From: Achromobacter denitrificans NBRC 15125
GTDB lineage: Bacteria > Pseudomonadota > Gammaproteobacteria > Burkholderiales > Burkholderiaceae_B
Assembly (NCBI RefSeq): GCF_001571365.1
Contig: NZ_BCTQ01000028.1
Location: 1 to 64,000 of the forward strand
Direction: 5' to 3'
Length of the DNA stretch: 64,000 nt
This document shows, one piece after another, positions 1-8,227 of the stretch. Within the stretch, counting starts at the first letter, position 1. Each line of letters starts with the position of its first letter. A model generated the notes under the pieces. The model saw only the letters and a list, made by a program, of their open reading frames with translations, was not told the origin of the DNA and made no database searches. The translations under genes were made by a program, and so were the position numbers.

Positions 1-1
1 G

Positions 2-352
2 GGCGCGGCGGCGCTGGGCTGGCTGGCGCAGGCCGCGGGCTGGGCGCCGCCGCGGGCGGACATGGCCTACGGCGCGCAGGCGCTGGGCTCGTTCGGGGCG
101 GGGGCGGCGTCGGTCGCGTTGATGACGCTGGCCATGCGCTTCGCGCGCCAGGGCGCCCAGGCCGGAACCGACATGACCGCGGTCCAGAGCGCGCGCGATC
201 TCGGCGAGATCCTGACCTCGTCGATGATGACGGGCCTGGCGGCCTACGCGGGCTACGCCGGGGGCTTCGCGGCCGGGCTGGCGGTGGCCGCGCTGACCTT
301 GGCGTTCACCGCGCGGGGGCTCGCGCGCCCGGCGGCGCGGGCGGGCGGGTAA
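2..352 (+). CDS. MFS transporter, C-terminal part (gene cut by window start)
   Basis: The frame is open from base 2, so the gene begins outside the window; the first internal ATG at 62 is not its start. About 116 residues are visible, almost entirely hydrophobic: two or three Gly/Ala-rich membrane helices with a polar loop containing the motif GTDMTAVQSARDLGEI, and a basic tail. That loop resembles the last cytoplasmic loop of AmpG/RhtX-like major facilitator permeases (siderophore or muropeptide uptake). The family call rests on this loop and the hydropathy only; the substrate cannot be told. It ends 72 bp before the next gene on the same strand. Confidence 0.6.
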   Translation, partial: GAAALGWLAQAAGWAPPRADMAYGAQALGSFGAGAASVALMTLAMRFARQGAQAGTDMTAVQSARDLGEILTSSMMTGLAAYAGYAGGFAAGLAVAALTLAFTARGLARPAARAGG

Positions 353-424
353 GGCTTCCTGGGACCATGACAGGCGCAGCGAGTACACTTGTGCGCCGTT
401 TTGCTTTCAGTCCCAGAGTTTTCC

Positions 425-1678
425 ATGATTTCCACCGCATGCGGCGTCGACTTCGGCACGTCCAACTCCACCGTCGGCTGGAGCCGCGCCGGCCAGCCCG
501 CGCTCCTCGCCCTGGAGGACGGCAAGCCCACCTTGCCTTCGGCCATTTTCTTCCACGACGAGGACGCCGAGGTCAGCTACGGCCGCGCCGCCATCTCCGA
601 CTACCTGGCGGGCTATGACGGCCGCCTGATGCGGTCGATGAAGAGCCTGCTGGGCAGTTCGCTCATCGAGGGCTCGACCGAAGTCCAGGGACGCTCGATT
701 CCGTTCCGGGTCCTGCTGACGCGCTTCATCGCCGAGCTGAAACAGCGCGCCGAAGCGGCGGCGGGCCGCGGCTTCACGCGCGCGGTGCTGGGCCGGCCGG
801 TGTTCTTCGTGGACGACAATCCCGCCGCCGACCAGTTGGCGCAGGACACGCTGGGCGAGATCGCCCGCAGCGTCGGCTTCACCGACATCGAATTCCAGTT
901 CGAGCCGCTGGCCGCGGCCTTCGACTATGAATCGCAGATCGACCGCGAAGAACTGGTGCTGGTCATCGACATCGGCGGCGGCACCTCGGACTTTTCGCTG
1001 ATCCGCCTGGGGCCCGGGCGGGCCGGCAAGGCCGACCGGCGCGACGACATCCTGGCCTACGGCGGGGTCCACATCGGCGGCGTGGATTTCGACAAGCAGC
1101 TCAGCCTGGGGCACGTGATGCCGCTGCTCGGGCTGGGCAGCCAGTTGCGCAGCGGCAAGGACGTGCCCTCCACGCAATACGGCAACCTGGCCTGCTGGCA
1201 CACCATCAACCAGGCCTATACCCGCAAGGCGGCCGAGCACTTTGCGTTCATCCGCGCCGAGGCCGGCGACCGCGAAAAGATCGACCTGCTGCTCAATCTG
1301 GTCAAGCAGCGCGCGGGCCATTGGGTGGCGGTGCAGGTGGAAGAGGCGAAGATCGCCCTGTCGGAGACGCCCGCGGCGCGGATCGACCTGTCCCGCATCG
1401 CGCCGGAGCTGGGCGTGGAGGTCACGCGGCCGTCGTTCGACGCCTGCGTGGGCCGCCTGATCGAGAAGGTCGAGACCACCGTGGGCGCGCTGCTGCGCGA
1501 CGCCGGCGTGGCGACGGCGGACGTGGACACCGTGTTCTTCACCGGCGGCTCCAGCCGGGTGCCGCGCCTGCGCGAGTCGGTATCGGCGCTGGTGCCGACG
1601 GCGCGCAGCGTGGAAGGCGATCTGTTCGGCAGCATCGGCGCCGGGCTGGCGCTGGACGCCCTGCGCAAGTTCGGCTGA
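425..1678 (+). CDS. Hsp70-family chaperone, YegD-like
   Basis: A 417-residue protein with the actin/Hsp70 ATPase fold and no substrate-binding lid, as in the short YegD-type Hsp70 proteins. Visible motifs are the phosphate-1 loop VDFGTSNST (about residues 8-16), the phosphate-2 loop VIDIGGGTSDF (about 179-189) and the adenosine motif FFTGGSSRVPRLRE (about 371-384). I chose the ATG at 425 because VDFGTSNST then lies at the very N-terminus, as in homologues; the upstream in-frame ATG at 389 would add 12 unconserved residues. Probably a cytoplasmic nucleotide-dependent chaperone; the client is unknown. No DnaJ or GrpE partner is adjacent. Confidence 0.85.
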   Translation: MISTACGVDFGTSNSTVGWSRAGQPALLALEDGKPTLPSAIFFHDEDAEVSYGRAAISDYLAGYDGRLMRSMKSLLGSSLIEGSTEVQGRSIPFRVLLTRFIAELKQRAEAAAGRGFTRAVLGRPVFFVDDNPAADQLAQDTLGEIARSVGFTDIEFQFEPLAAAFDYESQIDREELVLVIDIGGGTSDFSLIRLGPGRAGKADRRDDILAYGGVHIGGVDFDKQLSLGHVMPLLGLGSQLRSGKDVPSTQYGNLACWHTINQAYTRKAAEHFAFIRAEAGDREKIDLLLNLVKQRAGHWVAVQVEEAKIALSETPAARIDLSRIAPELGVEVTRPSFDACVGRLIEKVETTVGALLRDAGVATADVDTVFFTGGSSRVPRLRESVSALVPTARSVEGDLFGSIGAGLALDALRKFG

Positions 1679-1761
1679 AGTGTCATGGCGGCGATGGTAA
1701 GCTGCATGGCTTCTGGCGGGCCCCCGCCGCCCGCGCGCTCCGTCCGGCCCTGGAAACCCTC

Positions 1762-2349
1762 ATGACCGCCAATTCCGATTCCCATCTCGTCGAAAAACTG
1801 GTCGCCAGCGAGGCGCCCTACGAGGGCAGCTTCCTGAAGATCCGCCGCGACACGGTGAGCCTGCCCAACGGCAATACCGCGATACGCGAATACGTCCTGC
1901 ATCCCGGCGCGGTGGTCGTGATTCCGCTGCTCGACGACGGGCGTGTCCTGCTCGAACGCCAGTACCGCTATCCCATCGGCCGCGTCATGACGGAGTTTCC
2001 GGCGGGCAAGCTCGATCCGGGCGAAGATCCCCTGGTCTGCGGCAAGCGCGAACTGCTGGAAGAAACCGGCTACACGGCCGCCCAATGGGCGCACGCCGGC
2101 GCGCTGCACCTGGCCATCGCCTACTCCACGGAAATCATCCATATCTTCTTCGCGCGCGGCCTGCGCGCCGGCCCCCGCCAGCTGGACCAGGACGAGTTCC
2201 TGGACGTGGCCAGCGCCCGGCCCGAAGAGCTGGTCGAGGCCTGCCGCAAGGGCGAAGTCACCGACGCCAAGACCCTGACCTGCGTGCTGTGGATGCAGAA
2301 CGTGCTGTCCGGCGCCTGGCAGCTGGACTGGCAGGACAACGCCGGCTGA
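1762..2349 (+). CDS. Nudix hydrolase, ADP-ribose pyrophosphatase type
   Basis: A 195-residue cytoplasmic Nudix enzyme. The full Nudix box (G-x5-E-x7-R-E-L-x-E-E-x-G) is present from GKLDPGE to RELLEETGY at about residues 81-103, giving the metal-binding Glu residues. The preceding segment, EFPAGKLDPGE, is typical of ADP-ribose pyrophosphatases (NudF-like), which split ADP-ribose to AMP and ribose 5-phosphate. The N-terminal half (YEGSFLKIRRDTVSLPNG) matches the dimerisation sheet of that subgroup. The ATG at 1762 is the first that keeps the conserved N-terminus. The ferredoxin gene follows after 20 bp, so the two may be co-transcribed. Exact substrate is inferred from subgroup similarity. Confidence 0.85.
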   Translation: MTANSDSHLVEKLVASEAPYEGSFLKIRRDTVSLPNGNTAIREYVLHPGAVVVIPLLDDGRVLLERQYRYPIGRVMTEFPAGKLDPGEDPLVCGKRELLEETGYTAAQWAHAGALHLAIAYSTEIIHIFFARGLRAGPRQLDQDEFLDVASARPEELVEACRKGEVTDAKTLTCVLWMQNVLSGAWQLDWQDNAG

Positions 2350-2369
2350 GGCGCGCGAACCTGCCTGCC

Positions 2370-2711
2370 ATGTCCGCGTCGTATCCGGTTCTCGTGCAGC
2401 CTGCCGGCCTGCGCTTCGACGCGCCGGCGGGCACGTCCGTGCTGCTGGCGGCGCAGGCGGCGGGCATCAAGCTGCCCAGCTCTTGCCGCAACGGCACCTG
2501 CCGCGCCTGCATGTGCCTGATGCTGGAAGGAGAGGTCGTCTACGGCATCGAATGGCCCGGCCTGTCGCGCGACGAGAAGGAAGAGGGCTGGATCCTGCCC
2601 TGCGTGGCGCAGCCCGTGTCCGCGCTGGAAATCCAGGCGCCGCTGGCCGCGCCGATCGAGGCCGCCGCGCCGGCGCCCCCGCCACGGCCGTTGACCGGGG
2701 CGCGGCGCTAA
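2370..2711 (+). CDS. Plant-type [2Fe-2S] ferredoxin
   Basis: A 113-residue small electron carrier. The cluster motif C-x4-C-x2-C is visible at about residues 39-47 (SSCRNGTCRACMC) and the fourth cysteine about 30 residues later in ILPCVAQP, as in plant-type ferredoxins. An Ala/Pro-rich tail of about 25 residues follows the fold and is not part of the family core. The gene starts 20 bp after the Nudix hydrolase on the same strand. No dedicated oxygenase or reductase partner lies next to it, so its electron acceptor is unknown. Confidence 0.85.
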   Translation: MSASYPVLVQPAGLRFDAPAGTSVLLAAQAAGIKLPSSCRNGTCRACMCLMLEGEVVYGIEWPGLSRDEKEEGWILPCVAQPVSALEIQAPLAAPIEAAAPAPPPRPLTGARR

Positions 2712-2741
2712 CGCGGGCGCGCCAGGCGGCGCCGGCGGCCC

Positions 2742-3188
2742 TCAGGGCGCGCCCACGGCCGCCAGGGCGACGGCCATGCCGGCCGCCATCCCCGCCGCCA
2801 GCCCGGCAAAGGGCGCCACGCCCAGCGGCAAGGCCAGGGCCATGCCCAGCTGGGCGCCCGCCACCATCCCGATGCCCATCGCCACCAGGCAGGCCAGCCG
2901 CGCGCCGAGCGCGGGCGCGCCCGGCCACGGGGCCAGCGCCGCGGCCAGCATGGCGATGCTGCTGGCCGGCATCAGCCGCGCATGCCGCCACGCCATCTCC
3001 GCCAAGCTGCCCGGCGCCGCGCATTCGCTGGCCAGCAGGGCGGCCGGGGTGCGCAGCGTGTCTATCCACAAGCCCGCCGCCATCGCGGCCATGCACGCCA
3101 GCCACAGGCCGGCGGGGCCGGCATGGGATAGCGCGCCGGCTTCAACCGCAGGCGTGGCAGGCCGGCTTGGCGTCGTCGTAGCGGTCAT
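2742..3188 (-). CDS. Hypothetical small integral membrane protein
   Basis: 148 residues, about half Ala/Gly/Leu/Met, with four apparent membrane segments (around residues 28-46, 75-92, 98-115 and 120-145). I do not recognise the family. Its start codon lies 47 bp inside the 3' end of the upstream DUF899 gene, suggesting translational coupling, unless translation begins further in (an ATG at about residue 33). The two genes probably form one transcript. The high Ala content is also what a non-coding frame in GC-rich DNA looks like, but the regular hydrophobic blocks and the lack of a better frame favour a real gene. Confidence 0.5.
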   Translation of the reverse strand: MTATTTPSRPATPAVEAGALSHAGPAGLWLACMAAMAAGLWIDTLRTPAALLASECAAPGSLAEMAWRHARLMPASSIAMLAAALAPWPGAPALGARLACLVAMGIGMVAGAQLGMALALPLGVAPFAGLAAGMAAGMAVALAAVGAP

Positions 3189-3840
3189 GGTGGCGGACCC
3201 AATCGCCCAGGTTGAAGTGCGGGCCGTTTTCGTTGCGGCCCAGCGGCGCCAGGTCCAGGTAGTTGTAGGCGCCCGCCAGGCGCTCCACGCCGCGCTCGAA
3301 GGCGGAATAGGTGTGGAAGATCTCGCCGTCCGGATCGTGGAAGAAGGCGCTGGCGCCGGAGCGCTCCTCGACGTCGCCGTCCGCCTTGGGCACCGAGGCC
3401 TGCAGGTCGAAGTTGAAATCGCAGCCCTCCGACGAATACCAGTCGAAGCGCCAGCCCATGCGCCGCTTGAACGCGTCCAGCCTGGCGTAGGGCGCGCGCG
3501 AGACGGCGGCTACCGTCACGTCGTGCTGGCGCAGGTGCATGAGGGCGCCTTCCATGTGGTCGGCCAGGAACGAGCACCCCACGCAGCCTTCCTCCCAGTC
3601 GGGGCCGAACATGAAGTGGTAGACGATGAGCTGGCGCCGTCCCTGGAACAGCGCGGCCAGGTCCGCGGGGCCGCGCGGGCCCTCGAACCGGTAGGGCTTG
3701 TCGATTCTGACCCAGGGCAGGGCCTGGCGGTCGCGCGCCAGCGCGTCCTGGGCCCGGGTCAGGTCTTTTTCGCGTTGCAGGAACGCGGCGCGCGCGGCGT
3801 CCCATTGCGCTTGGGATACGACGGGATGATCGATTTGCAT
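3142..3840 (-). CDS. DUF899 thioredoxin-fold family protein
   Basis: 232 residues matching the DUF899 family, cytoplasmic proteins with a thioredoxin-like fold. Recognisable blocks are the LFQGRRQLIVYHFMFGPDW segment followed by GCVGCSFLADH with a CxxC motif (about residues 80-95), the WYSSEGCDFNFD block, and the tail ending CHACG. Biochemical function of the family is not established; members sit in stress or DUF1428/AHSA1-rich neighbourhoods. Here the next gene upstream on the same strand encodes an AHSA1/SRPBCC protein with an ArsR regulator, 52 bp away, so all may form one ArsR-controlled operon. Confidence 0.85.
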   Translation of the reverse strand: MQIDHPVVSQAQWDAARAAFLQREKDLTRAQDALARDRQALPWVRIDKPYRFEGPRGPADLAALFQGRRQLIVYHFMFGPDWEEGCVGCSFLADHMEGALMHLRQHDVTVAAVSRAPYARLDAFKRRMGWRFDWYSSEGCDFNFDLQASVPKADGDVEERSGASAFFHDPDGEIFHTYSAFERGVERLAGAYNYLDLAPLGRNENGPHFNLGDWVRHHDRYDDAKPACHACG

Positions 3841-3891
3841 CTGCGGCTCCTCGGGGCGGGCCGGGCGGCCCGGTAGGGGCGGAGAGGGCCT

Positions 3892-4356
3892 TCAGGCCGC
3901 CTCCGCCAAGTGGCCCGCCAGCCGGTCCAGCGCGCCGGACCAGCCATGCTCGTGGCTGTCGCGGATGGCCTGGTCGACGAACGGGGTCTGCAGGAAGGCG
4001 AGCTCGGTGCCGCCGCCCGCAGGGCTGAATTCCAGGGTAATCAGGGAGACCTCGGCGGGGGTATCGCGCCAGGCCCAGGTGAAGACCAGCCGGCGCTGCG
4101 GCTCCACCTCGCGGTAATGGCCGCTGGCGTGATGCTCCCGGCCGTCGTCGGTGGAGAAGCCCACCTGGTAGGCGCCGCCCACGCGCACGTCGGTCTCGGC
4201 CACCAGCACCCGCCGGGTCTCGGCGGGGCCGAACCAGCGCATCAGCGCTTGCGGGTCCGTCCAGGCGCGCCAGACGCGTTCGACGGGGGCGTCGAAGCGT
4301 CGCCGGAGCCGGAGCTCGATGGGGGGGGCTTCGTGTCGGGTGATTCGGTTTTCCAT
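3892..4356 (-). CDS. SRPBCC/AHSA1-domain protein
   Basis: A 154-residue START/Bet-v1-like domain of the AHSA1 type: RRRFDAPVERVWRAWTDP near the N-terminus, then FGP and a C-terminal helix HEHGWSGALDRLAGHL. Such proteins bind small hydrophobic ligands and are very often the second gene of an ArsR operon, as here. The ATG at 4356 is preferred because it gives the usual N-terminus. The coding region overlaps the upstream ArsR frame by 115 bp, far more than usual, and a run of eight C residues (sense strand) sits inside the overlap; see findings. Confidence 0.8.
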   Translation of the reverse strand: MENRITRHEAPPIELRLRRRFDAPVERVWRAWTDPQALMRWFGPAETRRVLVAETDVRVGGAYQVGFSTDDGREHHASGHYREVEPQRRLVFTWAWRDTPAEVSLITLEFSPAGGGTELAFLQTPFVDQAIRDSHEHGWSGALDRLAGHLAEAA

Positions 4357-4694
4357 GGGTGGACCTCTTCCTCGTGGTACAGGTACCGCGCCAGCGAATC
4401 CAGTTGCCCGTTCCAGAACTTCTCGTAGCGGGCCAGCCAATCGGAGGCCGCGCGCATGGGTTCGGGCGATAGCGTGCAGTTCACGACCCTGCCGTCCTTG
4501 GCGCGGGCGATCAGGCCGGCGTCTTCCAGCACGCGCAGATGCTTCATGAACGCGGGCAGGGACATGGCGTGCGGCCGGGCCAGCTCGCTGACCGAGGCCG
4601 CGCCTTGTTCCAGATCGGCCAGCACCCGGCGCCGCGTGCCGTCGGCCAGGGCCGAGAAGATAGCGTCGAGCATGTCGTCTTTAAACTTAACCAT
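4242..4694 (-). CDS. ArsR-family transcriptional regulator
   Basis: A winged-helix regulator: residues 8-100 show the ArsR core (AIFSALADGTRRRVLADLE, then SELARPHAMSLPAFMKHLRVLEDAGLI and the wing RAKDGRVVNCTL). There is no CxC metal site, so it belongs to the non-metal ArsR group that pairs with AHSA1 proteins. The domain ends at about residue 110 (WNGQLDSLARYL). The remaining 38 residues are Pro/Ser/Gly-rich and read out of frame through the start of the SRPBCC gene; they are probably non-functional. A one-base backward frame shift at the C8 tract would instead fuse the regulator to the SRPBCC domain. Confidence 0.85.
   Translation of the reverse strand: MVKFKDDMLDAIFSALADGTRRRVLADLEQGAASVSELARPHAMSLPAFMKHLRVLEDAGLIARAKDGRVVNCTLSPEPMRAASDWLARYEKFWNGQLDSLARYLYHEEEVHPWKTESPDTKPPPSSSGSGDASTPPSNASGAPGRTRKR
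4321..4328 (-). repeat. C8 homopolymer tract within the ArsR/SRPBCC overlap
   Basis: Eight consecutive G on the plus strand (C on the coding strand). In the ArsR frame it reads CCC CCC CCA (Pro-Pro-Pro); in the SRPBCC frame it encodes the Pro-Pro of the N-terminus. Tracts of this kind are prone to replication and transcription slippage. Change of one base would join the ArsR frame to the SRPBCC frame. Confidence 0.8.
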
Positions 4695-4756
4695 GAGGTT
4701 AAGTATTATGCCGAAGCGGCGGGCTTGTCAAGCAACAAAGTTGGCGCGATAAGAAG

Positions 4757-6061
4757 TCAGGCGTGACGGTGCATGGCGGACGCGTGCTTGGTGTCGCGCA
4801 TGCTGGCATACACCAGCAGCGACAGGAAGATGATGCCCGCGAGGTAGTAGTAGAACCACTCCTCGTGCCCCTGCTGCTTGAAGAACAGGGCGATGGCCGG
4901 CGCCGTGCCGCCGAAGATCGATACCGTCACGGCGTAGGGCACGGCGACGCCGGTGGCGCGCACGTTGGTGGGGAACAGCTCGGCCTTCACCACCGCGTTG
5001 ATGGACGTATAGCCCGCCGTGAAGACCCACGCGCCGCAGATCAGCAGGAAGGCCATGAAGGGCGAGCGGGTGTGCGACAGCGTCATCAGGATGGGCACGG
5101 TGAGCGCCGCGCCGGCCACGCCGAAGAAGATCAGCAGGGGCTTGCGCCCGATGCGGTCGGACAGCGCGCCGTACACCGGTTGCAGGATCAGCGCGAAGAT
5201 CAGCGAGCCCGCGATGATGTAGGTGGTGACGATGTCGGTGAAGCCCGAGGTCTGCCGCACGAAGGTCTGCATGTAGGTCGTGAAGGTGTAGAAGGCCGCG
5301 GTGCCGCCGGCGGTCAGGCCCACCACGATCGCCACCTCGCGCGGGTACTTCAGCAGGCCGCGCAGCGAGCTGGTCTGCGGCTTGGCCATCTTGCTGGCTT
5401 CCTTGTAGGAGTCGGTCTCGGGCATGTCCCGGCGCATCACCGCGGTGATGATGGCGAGCATGGCGCCGATCACGAAGGGAATGCGCCAGCCCCATTGCAG
5501 GAGCTGCTCGTGCGTGAGGAATACGTTCTGCAACAGCAGCAGCACCAGGATCGCGCAGAGCTGGCCGCCGATCAGGGTGACGTACTGGAAGCTGGAATAG
5601 AAGCCGCGATGGTCGGGATCCGCGATCTCGGTCAGGTAGGTGGCGCTGGCGCCGTATTCCCCGCCCAGGCTCAGTCCTTCGACCACGCGCGCCAGCGCCA
5701 GCAGGGCCGGCGCGGCCAGGCCGATGGTGGCGTAGGTCGGCGTGACGGCGATGATCAGCGACCCCACGCACATCATCCCCACCGACACCATCAGCGACAG
5801 GCGCCGCCCGTGCCGGTCCGCGAGGTGGCCGAACAGCCAGCCGCCCAGCGGGCGCACGATGAACCCGGCCGCGAACAGCGTGGCGGCGTTCAGCTGCTGC
5901 ACGACGGGATCGTGGGAAGGGAAGAAGGCGGGGGCGAAGTAGAGCGCGAAGGCGGTATAGGCGTAGAAGTCATACCACTCCACCAGGTTGCCCATGGATC
6001 CGACGAAGATCGCCTTGATGCGGCGTTTTGCGTCGGGCATGTCGAGATACGCTTGCGTCAT
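4757..6061 (-). CDS. MFS transporter, metabolite:H+ symporter (MHS) family
   Basis: 434 residues with twelve predicted membrane helices. The N-terminal helix SMGNLVEWYDFYAYTAFAL and the loop GHLADRHGRRLSL are hallmarks of the MHS family (KgtP, ProP, CitA, ShiA relatives) that import carboxylates or zwitterions with protons. The second half repeats the loop as GALSDRIGRKPLLI. I chose the ATG at 6061 since the upstream in-frame extension (46 residues) is basic and unlike the family. The region 6062-6266 upstream has no gene and presumably carries its promoter. Close relatives are annotated as alpha-ketoglutarate permeases; the substrate here is not determinable. Confidence 0.85.
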   Translation of the reverse strand: MTQAYLDMPDAKRRIKAIFVGSMGNLVEWYDFYAYTAFALYFAPAFFPSHDPVVQQLNAATLFAAGFIVRPLGGWLFGHLADRHGRRLSLMVSVGMMCVGSLIIAVTPTYATIGLAAPALLALARVVEGLSLGGEYGASATYLTEIADPDHRGFYSSFQYVTLIGGQLCAILVLLLLQNVFLTHEQLLQWGWRIPFVIGAMLAIITAVMRRDMPETDSYKEASKMAKPQTSSLRGLLKYPREVAIVVGLTAGGTAAFYTFTTYMQTFVRQTSGFTDIVTTYIIAGSLIFALILQPVYGALSDRIGRKPLLIFFGVAGAALTVPILMTLSHTRSPFMAFLLICGAWVFTAGYTSINAVVKAELFPTNVRATGVAVPYAVTVSIFGGTAPAIALFFKQQGHEEWFYYYLAGIIFLSLLVYASMRDTKHASAMHRHA

Positions 6062-6266
6062 GTCTGTCCTCCAGCTGCGTCTGTCGGGGCGCCGGACACG
6101 CGACCGCGGCCAGGGAAGGCTGCGCCGCCAGGGCGAGACAGGCCGCCGCGGATGGATCACGCTAAGCAATATGGTGCGCCTGCCGGCGCGGAAATGCACG
6201 CGCCGGACGGAGGTTCCGGCTTCAGCTTTTTGTCAGCGGACGGCGTCCGGAGGCGGGCGCCAGGGC

Positions 6267-7466
6267 TTACTTGCCGCGCGGCTTGATGGCCTCGCAAGGC
6301 GCCGCGCCGTCGGCGGCCCGGGCGTCCTCGCCCAGCAGCGCGCGCGTGCCGCAGACCGAGCCGAACATGCCTTTGTTGTCGTGCCCGACGCCCGACACCT
6401 CGTAGGCGTGCCGGTGCAGCGGCACGGGCTTGGCGCCGCGGCTGGCCAGCACGTATTCGTATTGCGCGTAGCCCGTGCCGCGGGCCAGCCGCGTCGCTCC
6501 CTGCGCTTCCGCCCCGCAGGTCTTGTCCAGCAGGCGGTGTTCGGGGTTGTTGTCGGCGCCGCCCAGCAGGTAGGTGACGTCGCGCGCCGCATAGCGCACG
6601 AAGAGCCGGGATTCGTCGGTCTCGCGCGCATAGGACGGCAGCTTGTCCGTGCCGTACTTGTACTGGTTGTAGGTCGGGCAGATGCCGCGCTCGTAGGGCG
6701 CGTAGCCCTTGCCGTCGGCGCGCGGCCGCTCGTTCGTCAGGTACAGGTAGGACGAGGGATTGGCGACGACGTAACGCAGCGTCAGCCCGTCGCGCCGCAG
6801 CGGGCCGTCGACGTTGTTCAGCACCGCGTAGCGCTGCACCAGCTGCGCGCCGGCCGAATGCCCGGCCAGCACGATGCCCGCCAGGGCCGGCAGGCGCTTG
6901 CGGTCGTCGAGGCTGCGCAGGAGGTCGTCGAGCACCTGGAAGGCGCTGACCGGCGCCGGCCGCCCGGCGGCCTGCACGCTGTCTTCGCCATCTTCCCAGC
7001 TGGCCTTGCGCCAGGCCGCCATGCCGCCGAAGCCCGAGTCGATGGAGCCCGAATAGCGCGGCGCCAGGATCAGCGTGTCGCGCGCCCGCTGGGGGTTGCG
7101 CGCCAGCAGTTCGTCGATGGTTTCGTAATAGCGGTCGGCGTCGCGCTTGACGCCGTGGATGACGACGATGACGTGCTTGATGTCGCGCAGATCGTCGCTG
7201 CCCAGCTTGCGGTTGGCGTAGACCGGCATCTTGTAGCGATGGCCGGGCTTGCCCAGCTCCACGGTCTGCCAGCGCAGCGGCACCGCGCGCTTGGGCGCGG
7301 GCACGGTTTCGTCGTAATCGTAGGGGTCGGGCAGGGGAGTCTGGGCTTGCGCCGCCAAGGGAGCCAGCCCGGCAGCCAGGACGAGCATGGCGGACAGGCC
7401 GCGCGCCGCGCCGACGGCCAGGCCGCGCCGCGCCTGGCGCATGGGGAGAACGGGCGCGCGGCGCAT
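6267..7466 (-). CDS. Secreted or periplasmic alpha/beta hydrolase-like protein
   Basis: 399 residues. The N-terminus (about 42 residues) has Arg residues followed by a hydrophobic stretch ending LAAQAQ, a likely signal peptide. The hydrolase core shows strand-loop HVIVVIHGVKRDADRYY (oxyanion region), the nucleophile elbow GHSAG in GIVLAGHSAGAQLVQRY, and a late GVGHDNKGMF that could give the catalytic His. Four Cys in the C-terminal half suggest periplasmic disulfides. Family members are unannotated; esterase activity is an inference. It starts 14 bp after the fnr-type gene and may be co-transcribed with it. An ATG at 7442 is an alternative start giving a shorter signal peptide. Confidence 0.7.
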   Translation of the reverse strand: MRRAPVLPMRQARRGLAVGAARGLSAMLVLAAGLAPLAAQAQTPLPDPYDYDETVPAPKRAVPLRWQTVELGKPGHRYKMPVYANRKLGSDDLRDIKHVIVVIHGVKRDADRYYETIDELLARNPQRARDTLILAPRYSGSIDSGFGGMAAWRKASWEDGEDSVQAAGRPAPVSAFQVLDDLLRSLDDRKRLPALAGIVLAGHSAGAQLVQRYAVLNNVDGPLRRDGLTLRYVVANPSSYLYLTNERPRADGKGYAPYERGICPTYNQYKYGTDKLPSYARETDESRLFVRYAARDVTYLLGGADNNPEHRLLDKTCGAEAQGATRLARGTGYAQYEYVLASRGAKPVPLHRHAYEVSGVGHDNKGMFGSVCGTRALLGEDARAADGAAPCEAIKPRGK

Positions 7467-7480
7467 GGCGCGGCGGACGA

Positions 7481-8209
7481 TCAGCAGCCTTCTTGGCCCA
7501 GCAGCTGCTTGAGCGCGGGCAGGTCCAGGATGCGCACTTCGCGCTGGTTGATCTTGATCAGGCCGTCGCGCGCGAAGCGCGAGAACAGCCGGCTGACCGT
7601 TTCGAGGGTCAGGCCGAGATAGTTGCCGATTTCTTCGCGGCTCATGCGCAGCACGAATTCGGTCGACGAATAGCCCAGCGAGGCGTAGCGCTGCGACAGG
7701 TTGAGCAGGAACGCGGCCAGGCGCTGTTCGGAGCGCATGGAACCCAGCGAGGCCAGCATCTGGTGCGAGCGGTTGATCTCGCGGCTCATCAGGCGGCGGA
7801 ACTGCTGCTGCAGGGCAGGCAGATGCGTCGCCACGCGGTCGATGTCGGCCAGGCGGATCACGCAGACTTCGGAATCTTCCAGGGCGACGGCGGTCGAAAC
7901 GTGCTTGCCATCGAGCATGCCGTCCATGCCGACGATTTCGCCGGGCAGGTGGAAGCCGGTGACCTGGATTTGGCCGGTGGCGTCTTCCAGCTGCGTCTTG
8001 AGGCTGCCGAAACGCACGCTGTAGACCGCGTCGAGCGGATGGTTCAGCGAATAGAGCGGTTTGCCTTTTTCAAGGCGCACGCGCTCCTTGACCAGTTCGT
8101 CCAGCTTTTCCACTTCAGCGGCCGCCATGCCGACGGGCACGCACACATGGCCCAGCATGCATGTGGAACAGTGGGCGGCATCAGGGGCAACGGGAACCCG
8201 TTTTTGCAT
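7481..8209 (-). CDS. fnr: FNR-type oxygen-sensing CRP-family regulator
   Basis: 242 residues. Three N-terminal cysteines C14, C17 and C23 in CSTCMLGHVC, and C116 in EVCVIRL, match the four [4Fe-4S] ligands of E. coli FNR in spacing and context. The cyclic-nucleotide fold contains VTGFHLPGEIVGMD and the DNA-recognition helix ETVSRLFSRF carries the E-x-x-S-R contact residues of FNR, so it should bind TTGAT-N4-ATCAA sites and switch to anaerobic gene expression. The ATG at 8209 is chosen because it puts the first cysteine at residue 14; the upstream extension is not conserved. Bordetella homologues are called btr or fnr. Confidence 0.92.
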   Translation of the reverse strand: MQKRVPVAPDAAHCSTCMLGHVCVPVGMAAAEVEKLDELVKERVRLEKGKPLYSLNHPLDAVYSVRFGSLKTQLEDATGQIQVTGFHLPGEIVGMDGMLDGKHVSTAVALEDSEVCVIRLADIDRVATHLPALQQQFRRLMSREINRSHQMLASLGSMRSEQRLAAFLLNLSQRYASLGYSSTEFVLRMSREEIGNYLGLTLETVSRLFSRFARDGLIKINQREVRILDLPALKQLLGQEGC

Positions 8210-8227
8210 ACGATGACCTTTATAGTG

